64,000 nucleotides of DNA from Agelaius tricolor (GCA_023055355.1 JALJCS010000007.1:3080001-3144000); one strand, 5' to 3'; positions 36,801-49,406 are shown, counted from the stretch's first letter. Numbers and translations are program-made. The notes: generated from the sequence alone by a model not told the origin.

Positions 36801-37329
36801 AATGAGGAAAACAAAGATTCTTTTCCCTCTGATTCCTTGGGAGTTTATCTGGAAGACACAACAGAGCAGGGCTGTGTAACCTCCCAGTCAAGAAACTCAG
36901 GAAACAGCTTCTTCTTAAAAAAATATCAATTTTATTCCAATTTTTGCAGATATATGAGTGACAATAAGCTCCTGTACAATGTTAGCATGCTGCTGATGGA
37001 AAGGATAAACAATTAACCTGGCTTATTTTAATTTCCATCACCTAAGAGTGAAGGGATACAAACCAGCCCTCGTCTTTAAATCCATGGGCTAATTTCAGCT
37101 TGGCTTGGCAGGTGAACAGATGCTTCAGAAATTATGTTCCAACAAGCTCCAGGAAAACAGGGAGCTCTTTAAGTCAGAGAGGATTTATTAATGCCTTTCC
37201 TGAGAAGAAGAAATCAAGGGGGACCAGCATTAACCCCATGAGAATCCCCATGGAGGGCAGAGAAATGGAAAAGGCTTTGGATGGAGCTCGTGTGTTTTTA
37301 CAACCTTTGGTCCACCAGCCTTCCCCAAA
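33826..37329. other. Unique DNA with low-complexity patches
   Basis: No gene was recognised. It includes a CAAA-rich run (36296-36350) and T-rich runs (36551-36583 and 36606-36639). Short open frames overlap these patches. Confidence 0.45.
36296..36350. repeat. (CAAA)n microsatellite
   Basis: AAAC units interrupted once by ACCAAAAAC. Confidence 0.93.
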
Positions 37330-37450
37330 TTCAAATCTAGTTTGGACACTGGGATTTGGAACAACCTGGGGTAGTGGAAGGTGTCCCTGCCTATGGTATG
37401 GATGATCTTTAAGGTCCCTTCCCACCCAAATCATTCTGGGATTCCATGAA
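37330..37450 (+). mobile_element. CR1 LINE 3' end, short
   Basis: TTTGGACACTGGGATTTGG, AGTGGAAGGTGTCCCTGCC and ATCTTTAAGGTCCCTTCCC followed by ATTCTGGGATTCCATG are the CR1 3' signature. Confidence 0.88.
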
Positions 37451-38628
37451 TTTGCTGTTGGCCCAAAAATACCCCATTAAAGGACATGGCTGAAGCCACT
37501 TCCACTCAAAACTCCCCAGTGTTTCTCACCATTAATCTTTGATTTTCTCTCAACCCTCACCTAAAATACCAACACATTCAGGAGTGTGAAGTACTTCATA
37601 TGAGCAGAATGGAGTTTTACCAACCAGCAGCTACTTTTGCTTCACATTTATTAATTTTGAAATCTCCTTGGTCCTCCACAATTCCAGCTCAGAGTCCCAA
37701 GCAAGCAATGGGGCTCAGAACCTCATAAACCTCAGGGAAAAAACATTCCCATGGACAACACTGAGGTTCTTTCCTATTTCTGCTCTGAAAACACAAGTAT
37801 AACTAAATTCTTCCTCCTCCTCTGCATGGTTCCTCCCCCCTAAAATGTGCAGGAGTGGAAAAAAGGGCATTTTTCCACTCATTGCAAGGAGAGTAAGGAA
37901 GCTTGGCACACGAGTGAGCAATGTACTGGAATTTGGGTGGGTCTAGGAAAAAGCACAGACTTCAGTGGAAAACATATATGGGTGTGTGTGTGTGTGTATG
38001 TGTGAGCAAATCCTTTTAAACCTAAAATTAACCACATCCATGGATTGGTCAGGAACAAAATTAAATTAAAAAAAAAAAAAAAAAAGAGAGAGAGAGAAAG
38101 CTGCCCTGAAACAAAACTTTTGGGCAGCACTGAGGATAAGTAACTCAACACCAATGGGGAAGTGTCACTGATATCTCTAATTCTTGCCTGACCACGTCAG
38201 GGAAGCAGGTGAAAGGCACTGGTTTGTAAATCAGCCCAGAATTTTGGTGGTTTACAGAACTCCCATGACCATTACTGTCCCCTTTGAGGGGCAGCAGGGT
38301 TGGGACAGGAGTGGGGACAGGGATGGAGATGGGGACAGGGTGTGTGAGCCCCAGGGTGACCCAGCACATCTCTGGGAGGAGTTTTAGCAAAGGGCTTTGC
38401 TCTGAGAGCTCAGCCCCAGGTGGTGGCTCCTGGGCCTTGGGGATGTGTCCAAGACTGGGCACTTGAGTAAATAATTTTATTTCAAGATCTAGAGACTTTA
38501 TTCAGGGTAATAATGGCCCAAAGTGGGATGTGTGTGAAAGAAGATGCATCCACAACTGACTTTAGATAGAGCAAAATTTCCCACATTAATCTTTTAGGGT
38601 TGTAACTGCTTGTGCTTTACAGAACTGG
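37451..38628. other. Unique DNA with short simple repeats
   Basis: No gene was seen. A GT run (37981-38005) and an A-run followed by GA repeats (38068-38099) are the only structured parts. Confidence 0.5.
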
Positions 38629-38760
38629 GAATCACAGAATCACAGAATCCTCTGGGTTGGAAGTGCCCCACAAGGACCATCAAACCCAATTTTAAAGATA
38701 ATGAACCCCCAGCCTTGGTGTTTTTAGCACCAGGCTCCAACCAGCTGAGCTCACACACCA
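38629..38760 (-). mobile_element. TguSINE1-like SINE (tRNA head, CR1-type tail)
   Basis: Read on the minus strand, the element opens with a tRNA-like head holding a degenerate A box (GAGCTCAGCTGGTTGGAGCC). An anticodon-arm-like GGTGCTAAAAACACC follows, then a decayed B box (GGGGGTTCATTATC). A CR1-type 3' tail (GGTCCTTGTGGGGCACTTCC, then CAGAGGATTCTGTGATTCTG) completes it. This head-tail pairing is that of the passerine SINE derived from tRNA-Ile, as I remember it. It is not a functional tRNA gene. Confidence 0.8.
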
Positions 38761-41067
38761 TGGAATGATATGTTAATAAAAAAGTACTTTAATAAATAAT
38801 TTAAAATAAAAAATACTAATATTTAATAAATACTTTTAAATTTTAATAAAAGTATTTTAATAAATCATTTTAATAAACCTCTGACTTCTGTGTAAGTGCA
38901 CATAAATGTTTGCCCATGAAATATCACATCCTGAATTTACTGGACACTCTTGAATTTTCTTTCCAGCATTTAAAAATTTGTAAGTTTTGTTTAGGTTTCC
39001 AAACATTTGAGATGAAGCAGAGCTTGCTTTCCTTTTTTTCAGACCCTGATAATCAAGGGAAATGGGTGATTTATGCAATTTGAAATCTTTGTAGTGCACA
39101 GAAAATGGGGTAGGAATGAACATTTTTGAAGATGTTGTGCCCCTCAAAGAGAATATTGTCCACAATTAGTGTAATTCACTGTAAACTAATTAATTATCAA
39201 AAAATAATTCAGTTATATGTGCCAGTAACATCATCTGTGCTTTGCCTAGGAGAGAGAAACATCCAATGTAAAAATAATTTAGGTTTGTATGAGAGAAGTG
39301 GGTACTTTGTCTTACAGGCTGCATTTTGTCAGCATGAGAGAAGAGTCTCTTTTTGAAAACATTTTCCACAGTGTGAACTTGTTCACACAGGCAGGGCAAT
39401 TCTTCATAACCAAATAACTTCCTGAGAAAATCAGCTTGCAACAAGTTTTAAGATGAAACCCTGACAAACCCATCCTTCTTTCTTGGCAGTGTGCTTTGTA
39501 TGATGGCAAACATCCCTCCAAATTCACTGCTGAGTCCTGGCCATGCAGAGATGATAGAAATTTGGATTATTTAGTGGGTTACTCTGTATTTATCATTGCT
39601 CTGCCTTCATAAGGCAGCTCAAATCAGCTACAACAAACAGGTGAAAAGGATCCAGGAATTCTTTTCTAGGAAAAACTTTACTCCAGTAACAGCATCCACC
39701 TTCCTGCTGGGTCAAGGTGTGCTGTTTCCCCAGTTAGGTTTGATTTTGTCCACATTAGGAATAAATAAAAAAAAAAGTCACCACTATACTTTAAATAAAA
39801 TTATTTTTTTTCCCTTAACAGCTTCATGGCCTTTTGCACCCTACCATTACCTTCAATACTATTGAGATTTTTAGGTATTTAAAAGGCACAGGAATTTTAA
39901 TATTTTTTGGTGGAAAACTCTTCTCATAGCCTGACATTACAGTGTTGAGATCTAGTGGCTGCACAGAGATGGAAAATTTGAGGAAAATTTTGAACAATTG
40001 AGCAAGTTTATCTCTGCAGAGTATGTGCACATAATATTTGTGGGGTACTCATGGGGTATTAAAGCAATTCTTAATAAGCTTGTGCTGTGGGCTAAAGGAG
40101 AACTGTGATTTACTGGAAATGTGATTTATGGGGAGAAAGCAGAGCAAAATCTCTGCCCCAGAACGCTGCAGGGAGCCTCACCCCCATGGCCACACCTCCA
40201 CCCAGCTGGGAGAGCCCTGGTGTGCAGTGACTAATTAAAAACAAACCCCAACTTGACTGGGACACAGAGCAACCAACTGGCACCACAAATCATTAATTAA
40301 AAAGAGAGCTGCTGAGCCCCAGGACGTGTTCCTGTCCTGGTGGGGGTGGGATACAGGTAGGAGATGATGCTCTGGGGGTGCTGGAGCCTGGTGGCCGATG
40401 CTGGGTTTGGGGCTCCCGGGAATCTGGCGTGACAAAAGTAAAGAGGGGCACAAACCACTGTAAATTGTCTGCTCTAACTGGTGTGAAAAGCCCCACCGCT
40501 GCCTGATAAATGTCTTTCCTGCCTCAGCTGAGAGTCAGGGAGAAGCAGCAGCCCTGGGGAAGGCAGCCTGCAGCTGTTTTATCCAAATTTTTGAACGACC
40601 AGCAAAGCACAAACTTTTCTCCCTGCCATGACTTGGCACCCTCCTCTTCATTTTCAACCACCTGCTGACAATCGAAATTAAAAATCCAGAGGAAGTGTCT
40701 GTTTTTGGGTTTGTTTGCTTGCTTGTTTTTAAACAAAACCAGATTTTTATTAGGCCAAGAAATGAATTTGGAGGGAAAAAGCAAGCAAACAAGAAAAGAA
40801 AGCAGAGCAGTTTTCTGTTCCACTAACCCCTCTTCAGCTCTGAAACAGATGCAGCAAATTTCAAACCAGCTGCAGACTGGCAAACCAGTTGCTCTGAGTT
40901 TGACTTTATTCTTATTATTATTCCTATTATTCAAAGTGATGAAGTGATGGGTGAGTACTGGGGAGGTGAAAAACAAGGTGCTGTCCTTTATCTGCTGTGG
41001 AAGAAGGGAAGCAAGGACACAGCCAACCTGTGGTGAGCAGGGAGTGACAGTCCCAGCAAGCTGTTCA
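38761..41067. other. Unique DNA, AT-rich at the left edge
   Basis: About 38770-38875 is TTAATAAA-type low complexity. The rest is unique with no supported gene; open frames at 40524-40976 carry no recognised domain. Confidence 0.45.
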
Positions 41068-41390
41068 TGGAATCATGGAATGGTTTGGGTTGGAAGGGAC
41101 CTTAAAACTCACCCAGTGCCACCCCTGCCATGGCAGGGACACCTCCCACTGTCCCAGGCTGCTCCAAGCCCCAGTGTCCAACCTGGCCTTGGGCACTGCC
41201 AGGGATCCAGGGGCAGCCCCAGCTGCTCTGGGCACTCCCCACCCTCCCAGGGAACAATTCTTTCCTCACATCTAACCCTCTAAGCCCTCCTTCAGCTTAG
41301 AGCCATCCCCCCTTGTCCTGTCCTTGTGGAAAGTCCTTCTCCAGCCCCCTTTAGGAACTGGAAGCTCCTATAGGGTTTCCCTTACATCAG
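41068..41390 (-). mobile_element. CR1 LINE 3' fragment
   Basis: Reverse complement of the CR1 3' end, starting ATGGAATCATGGAATGGTTTG and extending through CATCCCCCCTTGTCCTGTCC into the more upstream CR1 region to about 41390. Confidence 0.9.
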
Positions 41391-41637
41391 TCCAGTCCAA
41401 TCCCTTTGTTCTCCTGCTGACCTGGGAGGGAATTCCCTTCCCCTTGAACTTTTTCCAACATAACCTCAGCAGTCAATGGCTTCAGACTAATTATTTTCTA
41501 TCTTGTTGCCTAATGAAGCTGCCCTGTGACCAGAATACTGGAAGGAAACACAGACACCCCTGATTTGGGTACAAAACCATGAAACTCCTGGCACATGAGC
41601 TCGTGCAGGCAGATTTCAGCTGGGTAATTCTTGTATT

Positions 41638-42077
41638 TGTGGGGTTCCCAGACAAAGGGAAGAATGCTGAATCTGACTCCATGTTCTCAGAAGGTTAATT
41701 TATTATTTTATAATATTATATTATAATAAAGAAAACGATAATAAACTATACTAAAGAATAGAGAAAGGATAAATACAGAAGGCTAAAAGCCAACAATGAA
41801 AACTTGTGACTCTTTCCAGAGTCCTGACACAGCTTGGCACCGATTGGTCATCAAGTCAAAACAATTCACATGAAACCAATGAAATGACCACCAATTTATT
41901 CATTGTTTATCCACCAATTTATTGTTGGATAAACAATCTCCAAGCACATTCCAAGGCAGCAAAACACAGGAGAAGCAAATGAGATAATTATTGTTTTCCT
42001 TTTCCTCTGAGGCTTCTCAGCTTCCCAGGAGAAGAATCCTGGGCAAAGGGATTTTTCCAGAAAATACAACTTTGACA
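41638..42077 (-). mobile_element. Solo LTR, ERVK-type (about 440 bp)
   Basis: Related to 654-1053: TGACTCCATGTTCTCAGAAG, an AT-rich stretch with AATAAATTAACC on the minus strand, the TTTCCAGAGTC block, CCAAT-type boxes and a TTTGACA end. Canonical TG is at 41638, but an exact 7-bp repeat GGTAATT lies at 41623-41629 and at 42078-42084, so the left boundary may be about 8 bp further out. It contains an 11-bp-arm hairpin (41902-41912 with 41927-41937). Confidence 0.78.
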
Positions 42078-45000
42078 GGTAATTTATACCAGGCAGTGTC
42101 CAAAGAGGCAGAAATCAAGGGAAAACAACACCTTTGGGGCAAAAACCTCACCCAGCTTGAGCCCAGTCCTGGAATCAGCCAAAAAAAGCCAGCACCAGCC
42201 TCTCTGGGTGCCTTCTCCCTGGGAGCTGTGCTCCAGAGAGGTGGCCTGTCCCCACTCTGGGATGGGGAAGGCAGCAGGAGCTGTGTGAAAACACTCTCCC
42301 AGCAGCCAGAGCAGCTAGCTGGCCAAGGGCCTGTTCCTAAAAAAGGAATTAAATACTTAGGAAGGACTTAGGTAGGCCTGAGCTGACTAAGTGAAAAGCT
42401 ATTCTGCAGAAAATCCCTGCCCAGCTCCTGTTTGGTGCTGGAATGTGTCCAGGTGTCTTCATCCCTGACCCTCACCCTGCTGGATGTCCAGGCATGCCAC
42501 AAAACACCTCATGGATTAATTGATCTGGTGTCTGAGCAGGAAGAGCCAAAAAAATGAGGCATTCCTTGGCTTGTCTTCAATCTTCTCCCAACACATCCCC
42601 TGCTCTCCTTCTCCACCTCCCTCCTGCTCCTCAGACCCAGTGGCTGCTGCCACTTGTGTTCCCAAATCTGGTCCTTGGAGGTGAAGCTGAGACTCCTCCT
42701 TGAGTCTGAGGCTCTGTTCCCACATTTCTGACTGACAAGGAGCTGGGAAGATGGGGAGGGGAGACTTTGCAAAGTTTGAAACCTCTGAAAACAGAGTTGT
42801 TGCTGCCTGTGCCAAGGGGTTGGAATGAGATGAACTTTAAGGTCCCTTCCAACCCAAACCCTTCTGTGATTCCATGACTTTCTGATGTGATGGAGAGGTC
42901 AGGAATAAGTGGTGTGAACCTACAGGGAGATTTTTGCTGAAAATAAAGCAATTATGCTGAAAATAAAATAATTATGCAGTCAGCTACACACTTCTCTTGG
43001 GGTGGGGTAAGCACTCTTGGTTTGGAGCTTTTGATTCAGAAAATGGGAAGGGGAGAGGAATGGGATGCAAAACAAAATGAGGGAAAGCAGGAGAGTGAGT
43101 GATACCCTTGGGGTAAAGAGAAATACCTCCAGGGAGGAGGAATGACAGGATTTAGCTGTTCCCCAAGGTCATCCTGGAAGGGGAGAGTGAAGAAATAGTG
43201 GCAGTGACTGCAAAACAGGACAACAGCTGGTGTTAAGCTCTCTGAAAGTTTATTCCTGGCTTTGTAGTGGCTGCTAAGCTCAGCTGGGATAGGACATCAC
43301 TCCTGTATCAGTTCCTTCTCTGTGCTGAGATGTTTGATGTTCCCACAGCAGCCCCAGATGTAACTGGAAGTGGAAGTGCAGGGTATGAACTCAATAAGCA
43401 AAAACGCAACAATAAATGTCCCTTTCAGCCTTGCAGAGCAGCTCTGGCACCCAACTTCCCAGAAACAGAGAGGGCAAGATCCCAGGAGTCTGTTCAGACT
43501 TGTCTGTGCAGAAAGAGCCAGGGATGGTTTGCACAGCAAGAATGAGGAAAGGGTTTGTGGGTGGGAAGAGCATCCCAGCACAGGCAGGTTCTAAATGCTT
43601 AGCTGTGCTCTCCCAGTGTTTGAAAAGACTTTGGAGCAACAATGTGCCAGCCAGAGAGGCATTCTAAAGTATTTTGTACTGCCCTGCTGAAGAAAAGCCA
43701 TTCATAAAAAAATAAAAAAAAAAGCAGGACAGGTTTCTGTGGAACCTTTCTCTCTTTTTTTTTTTTTTTGTTTTTTTCCCATCTGAGCACAAAGAGGAGA
43801 GTTTTGTGATGGGTGGAGTTTATTAATTTCTTCCTGAAAGAACGCTCTTGTGTACTTGAAGGATGTACATGGCCAAGCCCCTGCTCATCCCCAGAGCCCA
43901 GGGCAAGGTTGGAGGGCAGGATTTTGGGAGGGTGGATGCTCCCTTGCAGTGTGTTAACTGCTCACACCCTTGCAGGATGTGCTTTTTCTCCCCTTGGGAG
44001 TCACTGGGAGCTTCTCCATTAATTTAATAAGCTTTGAGTCATCTTTTGCCTCCATTCTGCCTTCTTGGTTGTTTTTCTATTTCTTTGCATCAGTGTAGCT
44101 CCAAAGGCTCCTCTGTGAAAATCCATAATTACTGCAAAGCCTTGCACCCTGTTCTGGGGAACAACAACAACATTCCTGGACAAATCTCCCTCAGAAACAG
44201 CACCCATGGGACTTCTCCAGCTTTAATCCGTCTTCCATGCCCAGCAGGTAGAGACAGATGGATTTGGATTTTTGCTTCCTTACCACTGCTCTGTGAATAT
44301 CTGGTGTGAGTGATGTAAAACCCATCTCTGGCTTTAGCAGAGTACCCCTCAGCCCTCCCTGTGCTGGCCCAGGACGTGTCCCTGCTTTCACCTGCTCCTG
44401 GTACCCAAACTGGGGAGAGTGACCCCTGCCACGGCTGCCCTGGGCTGATGGTGGCTCCAAGGTGGCGGCTGAAGGCAAACTTTGGGAGCTGATTTTGACT
44501 TGAGGGTGTATTCATGGTTCTCTTGCCTCAGTCTTTTTTGTGGTAAAAGCCAGAAATGTGTAAGTTCAGCTGTTCAAGCTTGCCTGTCACCACTCACCAG
44601 TGGGTCCTGGCACTGAAGGGCTCCTTTTGGAGCCCAGTGTCCAGCTGTGTGGCTGTGCCAGAGGCAAAGCACCCTTCTCCAGCCTCTCCTCGCCTCCCTC
44701 CACTCCTGTGAATTCCAGAGCTGAGCCATGGAGGAGGATTTTGCTGGCTGACAGCTGTACAGCATAACCTGGTGCACAGCCCAGGGGGAGGAGGACGTTC
44801 ATGCTACGCAGAGCACTGAGAATTCAGGAGGCACTTTTGTAACCTACTGAACCACATCAGACCTAGGAAAGATCTGAAGATTATGCAGCCCTCCTCAATG
44901 TTTTCTTTCCTCACCCCTGGCTTTTCATTTTCTCCTTGCCAAACCTGCTAATGGTTTTTTTTTTTTGTGCTGCTTAAAAAAACAGCTCAAGTTCTGCCCC

Positions 45001-46684
45001 CGTCTCGGAGTGGCAGCGAAGCATGCGTGAGGATTTGCTCCAGTGGCAAAGCCACATCTGATTGAGGGGGAAAGAAAAAAAAATTAAAAAAAAAAAAAAG
45101 AGGAAAACAGCTGAGGCCCTTCGAACAAGTCATGCTCCTGTAGGCTTTTAATCACTTGTGTCTGCCAAGAGAGATCTTGCACAAGCAAAGCTGGCTCCAT
45201 GCAAGAGGAACATTTTTGCGTGTGTGCAGGCTGGCTCCCTGATAATGTGCTCCCTGGAAGCAGTGGCAGTGTGCTGCTTACACCCCTGGCTGCTGGAATT
45301 ACCTTAAGGTCAAGGTATTCATGCTTGGTGGCTTGGTATGTAGCTCTGTGTTTTATTGGCTTTGTCTGCGCTGGACTTGGAGGCTCCTCTGGCTGCTCCA
45401 AAAGGGCTGGTGAGGAGAGGAGGTAATTCAAATTTAGAATGCTAGACAAGCCTGAGACAATTTCATTTTCTTCCCTCTTGAAGTGTGTTACCTTAACTCT
45501 GTTCAGCTCAGTTTTATTTGCAGCTCCACTTTGATTTACAGCGATAAAAAGTAATTTATCGGTGTAAAATCAGTGAGGGAACAGACAGAAGTTGTTATTT
45601 TAATTTAAAAATATATATTACTCTTATTATTTAAGCTTGTTTGCTCATATTAACTCACTGTGGTAGATGTGCTTTGTGATTTAGAGTGAGCATAAACCAA
45701 ACAAACCAAAGTATTTTGGCTGGGGTTGATTTTCAGGGCAGAGCATGTGAGGTGCCTCTATCAGATGGGAAATAACAATGCAGGTGCTATAATGTGGTTT
45801 TTTACACATAGAGACAGCCATAAATAATTTATTTTGGGATCTTATAGTGGTCACTTCACTCAGGAAGCAGTGGGGAAGTGGGGGCAGGAGAGAATCCTCA
45901 TCTGAAGCCCTTTTTTTCTTTTTTCTCCTGATGGTTTCATCAGAGTTTCTTTCCCCAAGTGATTGCTGCTGGCTGCTGCCACTGATAAGGGAGGCAGCGT
46001 GACAGATCCTCTCTTCTCATGTCACTGTGGCAGAGAAGGGAAGTATTTCTGCAGGGAAAGGAAACCAAGAGCAATTTCCCTGGGGAGGAAAAGAGCACTA
46101 GAGGAATTCAGGATCACGCAGGAAAGAGTGATGTGAGAGAAAAAAAATAAATTAGGAAGCAAATCAACACAAAAAATACCCTGCCACCAAAAAAGCACCA
46201 GGATTTGGCTGGGATCCATTTCAGGAAGTGGATGTAAAGCTGAGTAACTTTGTCACAAATCAGGGGAGGACACAAAACGTGATGAGGGAGCTCTGAAAAA
46301 GCCTCATTCACCTATAGCAGACTCCAAAATTTCCCCCTATGCCACATGTGGGATCAATATTACACATGGGACAGGGAGATGGACAGTGAGGAGCAGCCTT
46401 GGCTGGGAGCTGGAGCAGCCTGGAGCGTGCCAGGCTTGGACAGGGCTGCACCAAAACTTCTCTTTTTAGCTTAAAACCTGAAATGGCAAATTTACAGCTC
46501 TGTTGGTGCAGACCAGGGAAGAGACTGTACCTTGAAAATTCCTTCCTGCCTCCCATCTTTTGGGGGGAACTCTTCTTCTGCTGTGACATTTTGGTGCTGT
46601 GTCTGTGGCGCTGTCCTTCAGCAGGTCTGGAAATGTGGGAGGATGCTGCAGTTTCAGGATTCTTTTCATTTGGGGCTCTGGGAC
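42078..46684. other. Mostly unique DNA, possible KCNJ15 intron
   Basis: It contains a small CR1 end (42818-42890, listed) and A- or T-runs at 43707-43722, 43752-43777, 44957-44967 and 45078-45099. The stretch at about 45480-45680 is AT-rich, non-repetitive and could be a conserved non-coding block. No gene is supported. Confidence 0.45.
42818..42890 (+). mobile_element. CR1 LINE extreme 3' end
   Basis: GGGGTTGGAATGAGATGAAC, then TTTAAGGTCCCTTCCAACCC and CTTCTGTGATTCCATGAC. Confidence 0.88.
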
Positions 46685-46935
46685 AGGGAACAACCTATTC
46701 CAGGGCAGAGCAGAGAGAGGGCAAGGAATCTTTTCCTTCCTTGGGAGGGTGGGCAGGCCCTGGCACAGGTTTTCCAGGGAGGCTGTGCTGGATCCCTGGC
46801 AGTGCCCAAGGCCAGGTTGGACATTGGGGCTTGGAGCAGCCTGGCACAGTGGAAGGTGTCCCTGCCATGGCAGGGGTGACACTGGGTGGTTTTAAGCTCC
46901 ATTCCAACCCAAACCATTCCATGATTCTGTAACTG
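46685..46935 (+). mobile_element. CR1 LINE 3' fragment
   Basis: Contains GATCCCTGGCAGTGCCCAAG, AGTGGAAGGTGTCCCTGCC and the tail AACCATTCCATGATTCTGTA. Open frames up to 177 codons across it are artefacts. Confidence 0.9.
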
Positions 46936-49360
46936 TTGTTATTCCCACTGCATCCCACACAAAAACCAACCCCTGGGGTAGGATCTGGGTCTCCTGGGCA
47001 TGGCAGAGCCATGGGGAGTGTGGAGACCTGAGTGCCCTTGGGCCATCCCTGCCCTTGCACAGGTAACTCTGACCTTCAGACAGCCTGGGAGCCCTGTCCC
47101 TGCCCCTCCAGCCCAAACCCACCAGCCAGAGCTCCAAGGAGGGATGGTGGAGCCCTGGCTGTCCCCATCCCTGTGACCTCCAGGGGAGGAGGAGCTGTCA
47201 GCCCTGGGAATTGCTCTCAGGAGCAGCTGTCCAGGTGGGCTGAGCTGGGGGTGGGGACAACCCTGGGGCAGAGATCCCAAATACCTCCTGGTACAGCAGG
47301 GAATCTCATCCTGACTGTGCAGGTGAAGTCTAAGGGGAAGTGTGCTTGAGAGGGAGAGGTGTGCTGATTTCAGAACAGACTTTGGGCAGGTTTTAAATCA
47401 ATGTCCTGTCCAGGGAGAGGCTTGGTGTGGGGGAATAGACTTTTGGGCAGGTTTTAAACCCATGTCCTGTCCAGGGAGAGGCTTGGTGTGGGGGAATGGA
47501 CTTTTGGGCAGGTTTTAAACTCATGTCCTGTCCAGGGAGAGGCTTGGTGTGGGGGAATAGACTTTTGGGCAGGTTTTAAGTCCATATCCTATCCAGGGAG
47601 AGGCTTGGTGTGGGGGAATGGAGCCTCTTCCCTAAGGAACATGCACTTGCTGAAAGGTTTCCCTTTAGAGGCTGCACATATTTGCCTCCCCCTGGCAGCA
47701 GTGCTGGCTTTGGGCTGGCCTGAGGAGCAGTTGCATGTACAGTCCTTCCCAGCCCCCACATTTCCTCCCGTTGTTCTTTTTCAGATCACTTGAAGGTTTT
47801 TTCCTGTTTATTATCCGGACATGCTGCGCTCTGTGTGTTGATTTGACTGTCACATAAGGAATCTCCTACTGGGATCGTGGATGCACTCCTTTCTTACATA
47901 AATATGTATCTGTGGCAATGGTTCAGGGCTGTGGAAGAGAAATGTTGGTGATTAAACCAAAACTGGAATGAGCTGCAGTTGTTAATGAGGGCTAAGTTTA
48001 ATTACCCTTTCCCAGAAAACCTGCAAGAGTGTGATGAGTACAGTCACAAACAAAAATTCTCCTTAATTGACATAACAGGAAAAGTACTTCAGTGAGCAAT
48101 TATGCTGATGTCCTGGGCTGGCACATGTGTGTCCCACAAATATATCTTGTACTTCCTGCAAAATTCTTTTAAGTAGCTATAAGGAAGACATTATTTTTTT
48201 TTTTTCTTTTCATTTTTTTTTCCCAGCAGTTGGCAAAAACTAATCACTGACTCGGAGGCTCTTTTTGAGGAAAACAATGGGACAAAACAATGCCTTTTTG
48301 TGAGACCTGCCAAAGCACAAAGGATGCATGGGATGTTTTTTTTCTTTGTTGCTTTTGTCAGCAGGAAGTTTTGTTGTTGGGAACGACTATAACATGCACT
48401 GTCCTTGCTCTACGTAATCTCTGTCTGGTCCTGTGAGCAGGATCCTGCTCCTGCCTCTTCCAGCTGGCACGGGCAGGGCTCTGCCTTGCCCCGGGGGCTC
48501 TGCCCAGCCCCGGTGCCTGCACTCTCCCTCTCCATCCAGCCTGGTGCCCAGTAAACAAACCCAGGAGTCGGGTGCTCCAATGATTGCTGGGTTCGTGCAG
48601 GTCAGGGCCCACGTTTAGAATGCTGATTTTGTGAATTACTTTCTTTTTTTTTTAATTTTTTTTTTCTTCCCTCAGCTTAAAATGTGGGAGTGCTGTCCAG
48701 TGCAGACAGCTTCAGAGTGTTGCACCCAGGTGTAAATATTGCAGACCTCGCCTTTGATGTGCTCAGGTCTGCTTTGTTTCCCTCTAGGTTGGTTGTAGGT
48801 CCGTCACAAAGAGCCAGATCCGACTGAGTAAATCACTTGTGGAAGTTAATTGTTCCCAGTGAAAGCTGGTCTGGCTCATTCTGCCTCTGTCGCAGGAAGG
48901 GACAGAGGTGGTGAGCTGGATCTGCGTTCTGAGCCCAGCGACTTTAATTCTGATCAGATGTCTCTCTTCAGGGCATTAAAGAAAACCTGCTCACTAATCA
49001 AAAAGAGCCTCTTCTCTAGAGAAACGTAAGGAAAAAAAAAATATATTTAATGCCTTTTACAGAAATAAAGTACTGATATAAAATTTCAGCTTTGAGAAAT
49101 TTCTTTTGCAGGCTATCATAAAAGAAACCTACTTCTCCGTACTTGGCAGGCGCCAGAATCAAAGAATCAAAGAATGATTTTTTTTTCCTGGAAAAAAAAA
49201 AAAAAGAATATCAAATTATTTGTGATGTCAGATACTGTACGGTGGTAACTTTATATTCCAGCTGTTTTTATTCACTGCTGCCGTGTTTAGATGATGCTTG
49301 TGCTCCTCTCCATCAACATTTTCAAATACTCCTCAGCGTGGGCTCTGGCTTCATTAAGCA
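46936..49360. other. Intron-like DNA just upstream of the KCNJ15 coding exon
   Basis: Unique apart from the 61-bp minisatellite at 47378-47621 and T-rich runs near 48192-48225 and 48643-48665. A G/C-rich patch at about 48420-48560 is followed by CAG|TAAAC, which is not a donor. No further exon can be supported. Confidence 0.45.
47378..47621. repeat. 61-bp minisatellite, four copies
   Basis: Units begin GACTTTGGGCAGG or GACTTTTGGGCAGG at 47378, 47438, 47499 and 47560, each ending near TTGGTGTGGGGGAATAG/GG. They differ at only a few bases. Confidence 0.95.
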
Positions 49361-49390
49361 GCAGTTTTCTTTGTTTTCTTGTCTCCCCAG
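49361..49390 (+). promoter_or_regulatory. KCNJ15: 3' splice site of the KCNJ15 coding exon
   Basis: A pyrimidine-rich run ends in CTCCCCAG at 49383-49390. The following bases, 49391-49406, would be the last 16 bases of 5' UTR before the ATG. This fits the vertebrate KCNJ15 pattern of non-coding upstream exons joined to one coding exon. The site also explains why the 88 in-frame codons upstream (49143-49406) are probably not translated. Confidence 0.85.
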
Positions 49391-49406
49391 GACTGAAGCA
49401 GTGAGG

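Noticed and set aside
38699..38760. tRNA gene on the minus strand
   Set aside because: A box and anticodon-arm-like parts are visible, but the acceptor stem and B box are decayed and a CR1-type tail follows, so it is a SINE head.
43707..43777. A-run and T-run pair as a designed hairpin or terminator
   Set aside because: Homopolymer runs are common here and the pairing is only A/T slippage tracts; no transcript context supports a function.
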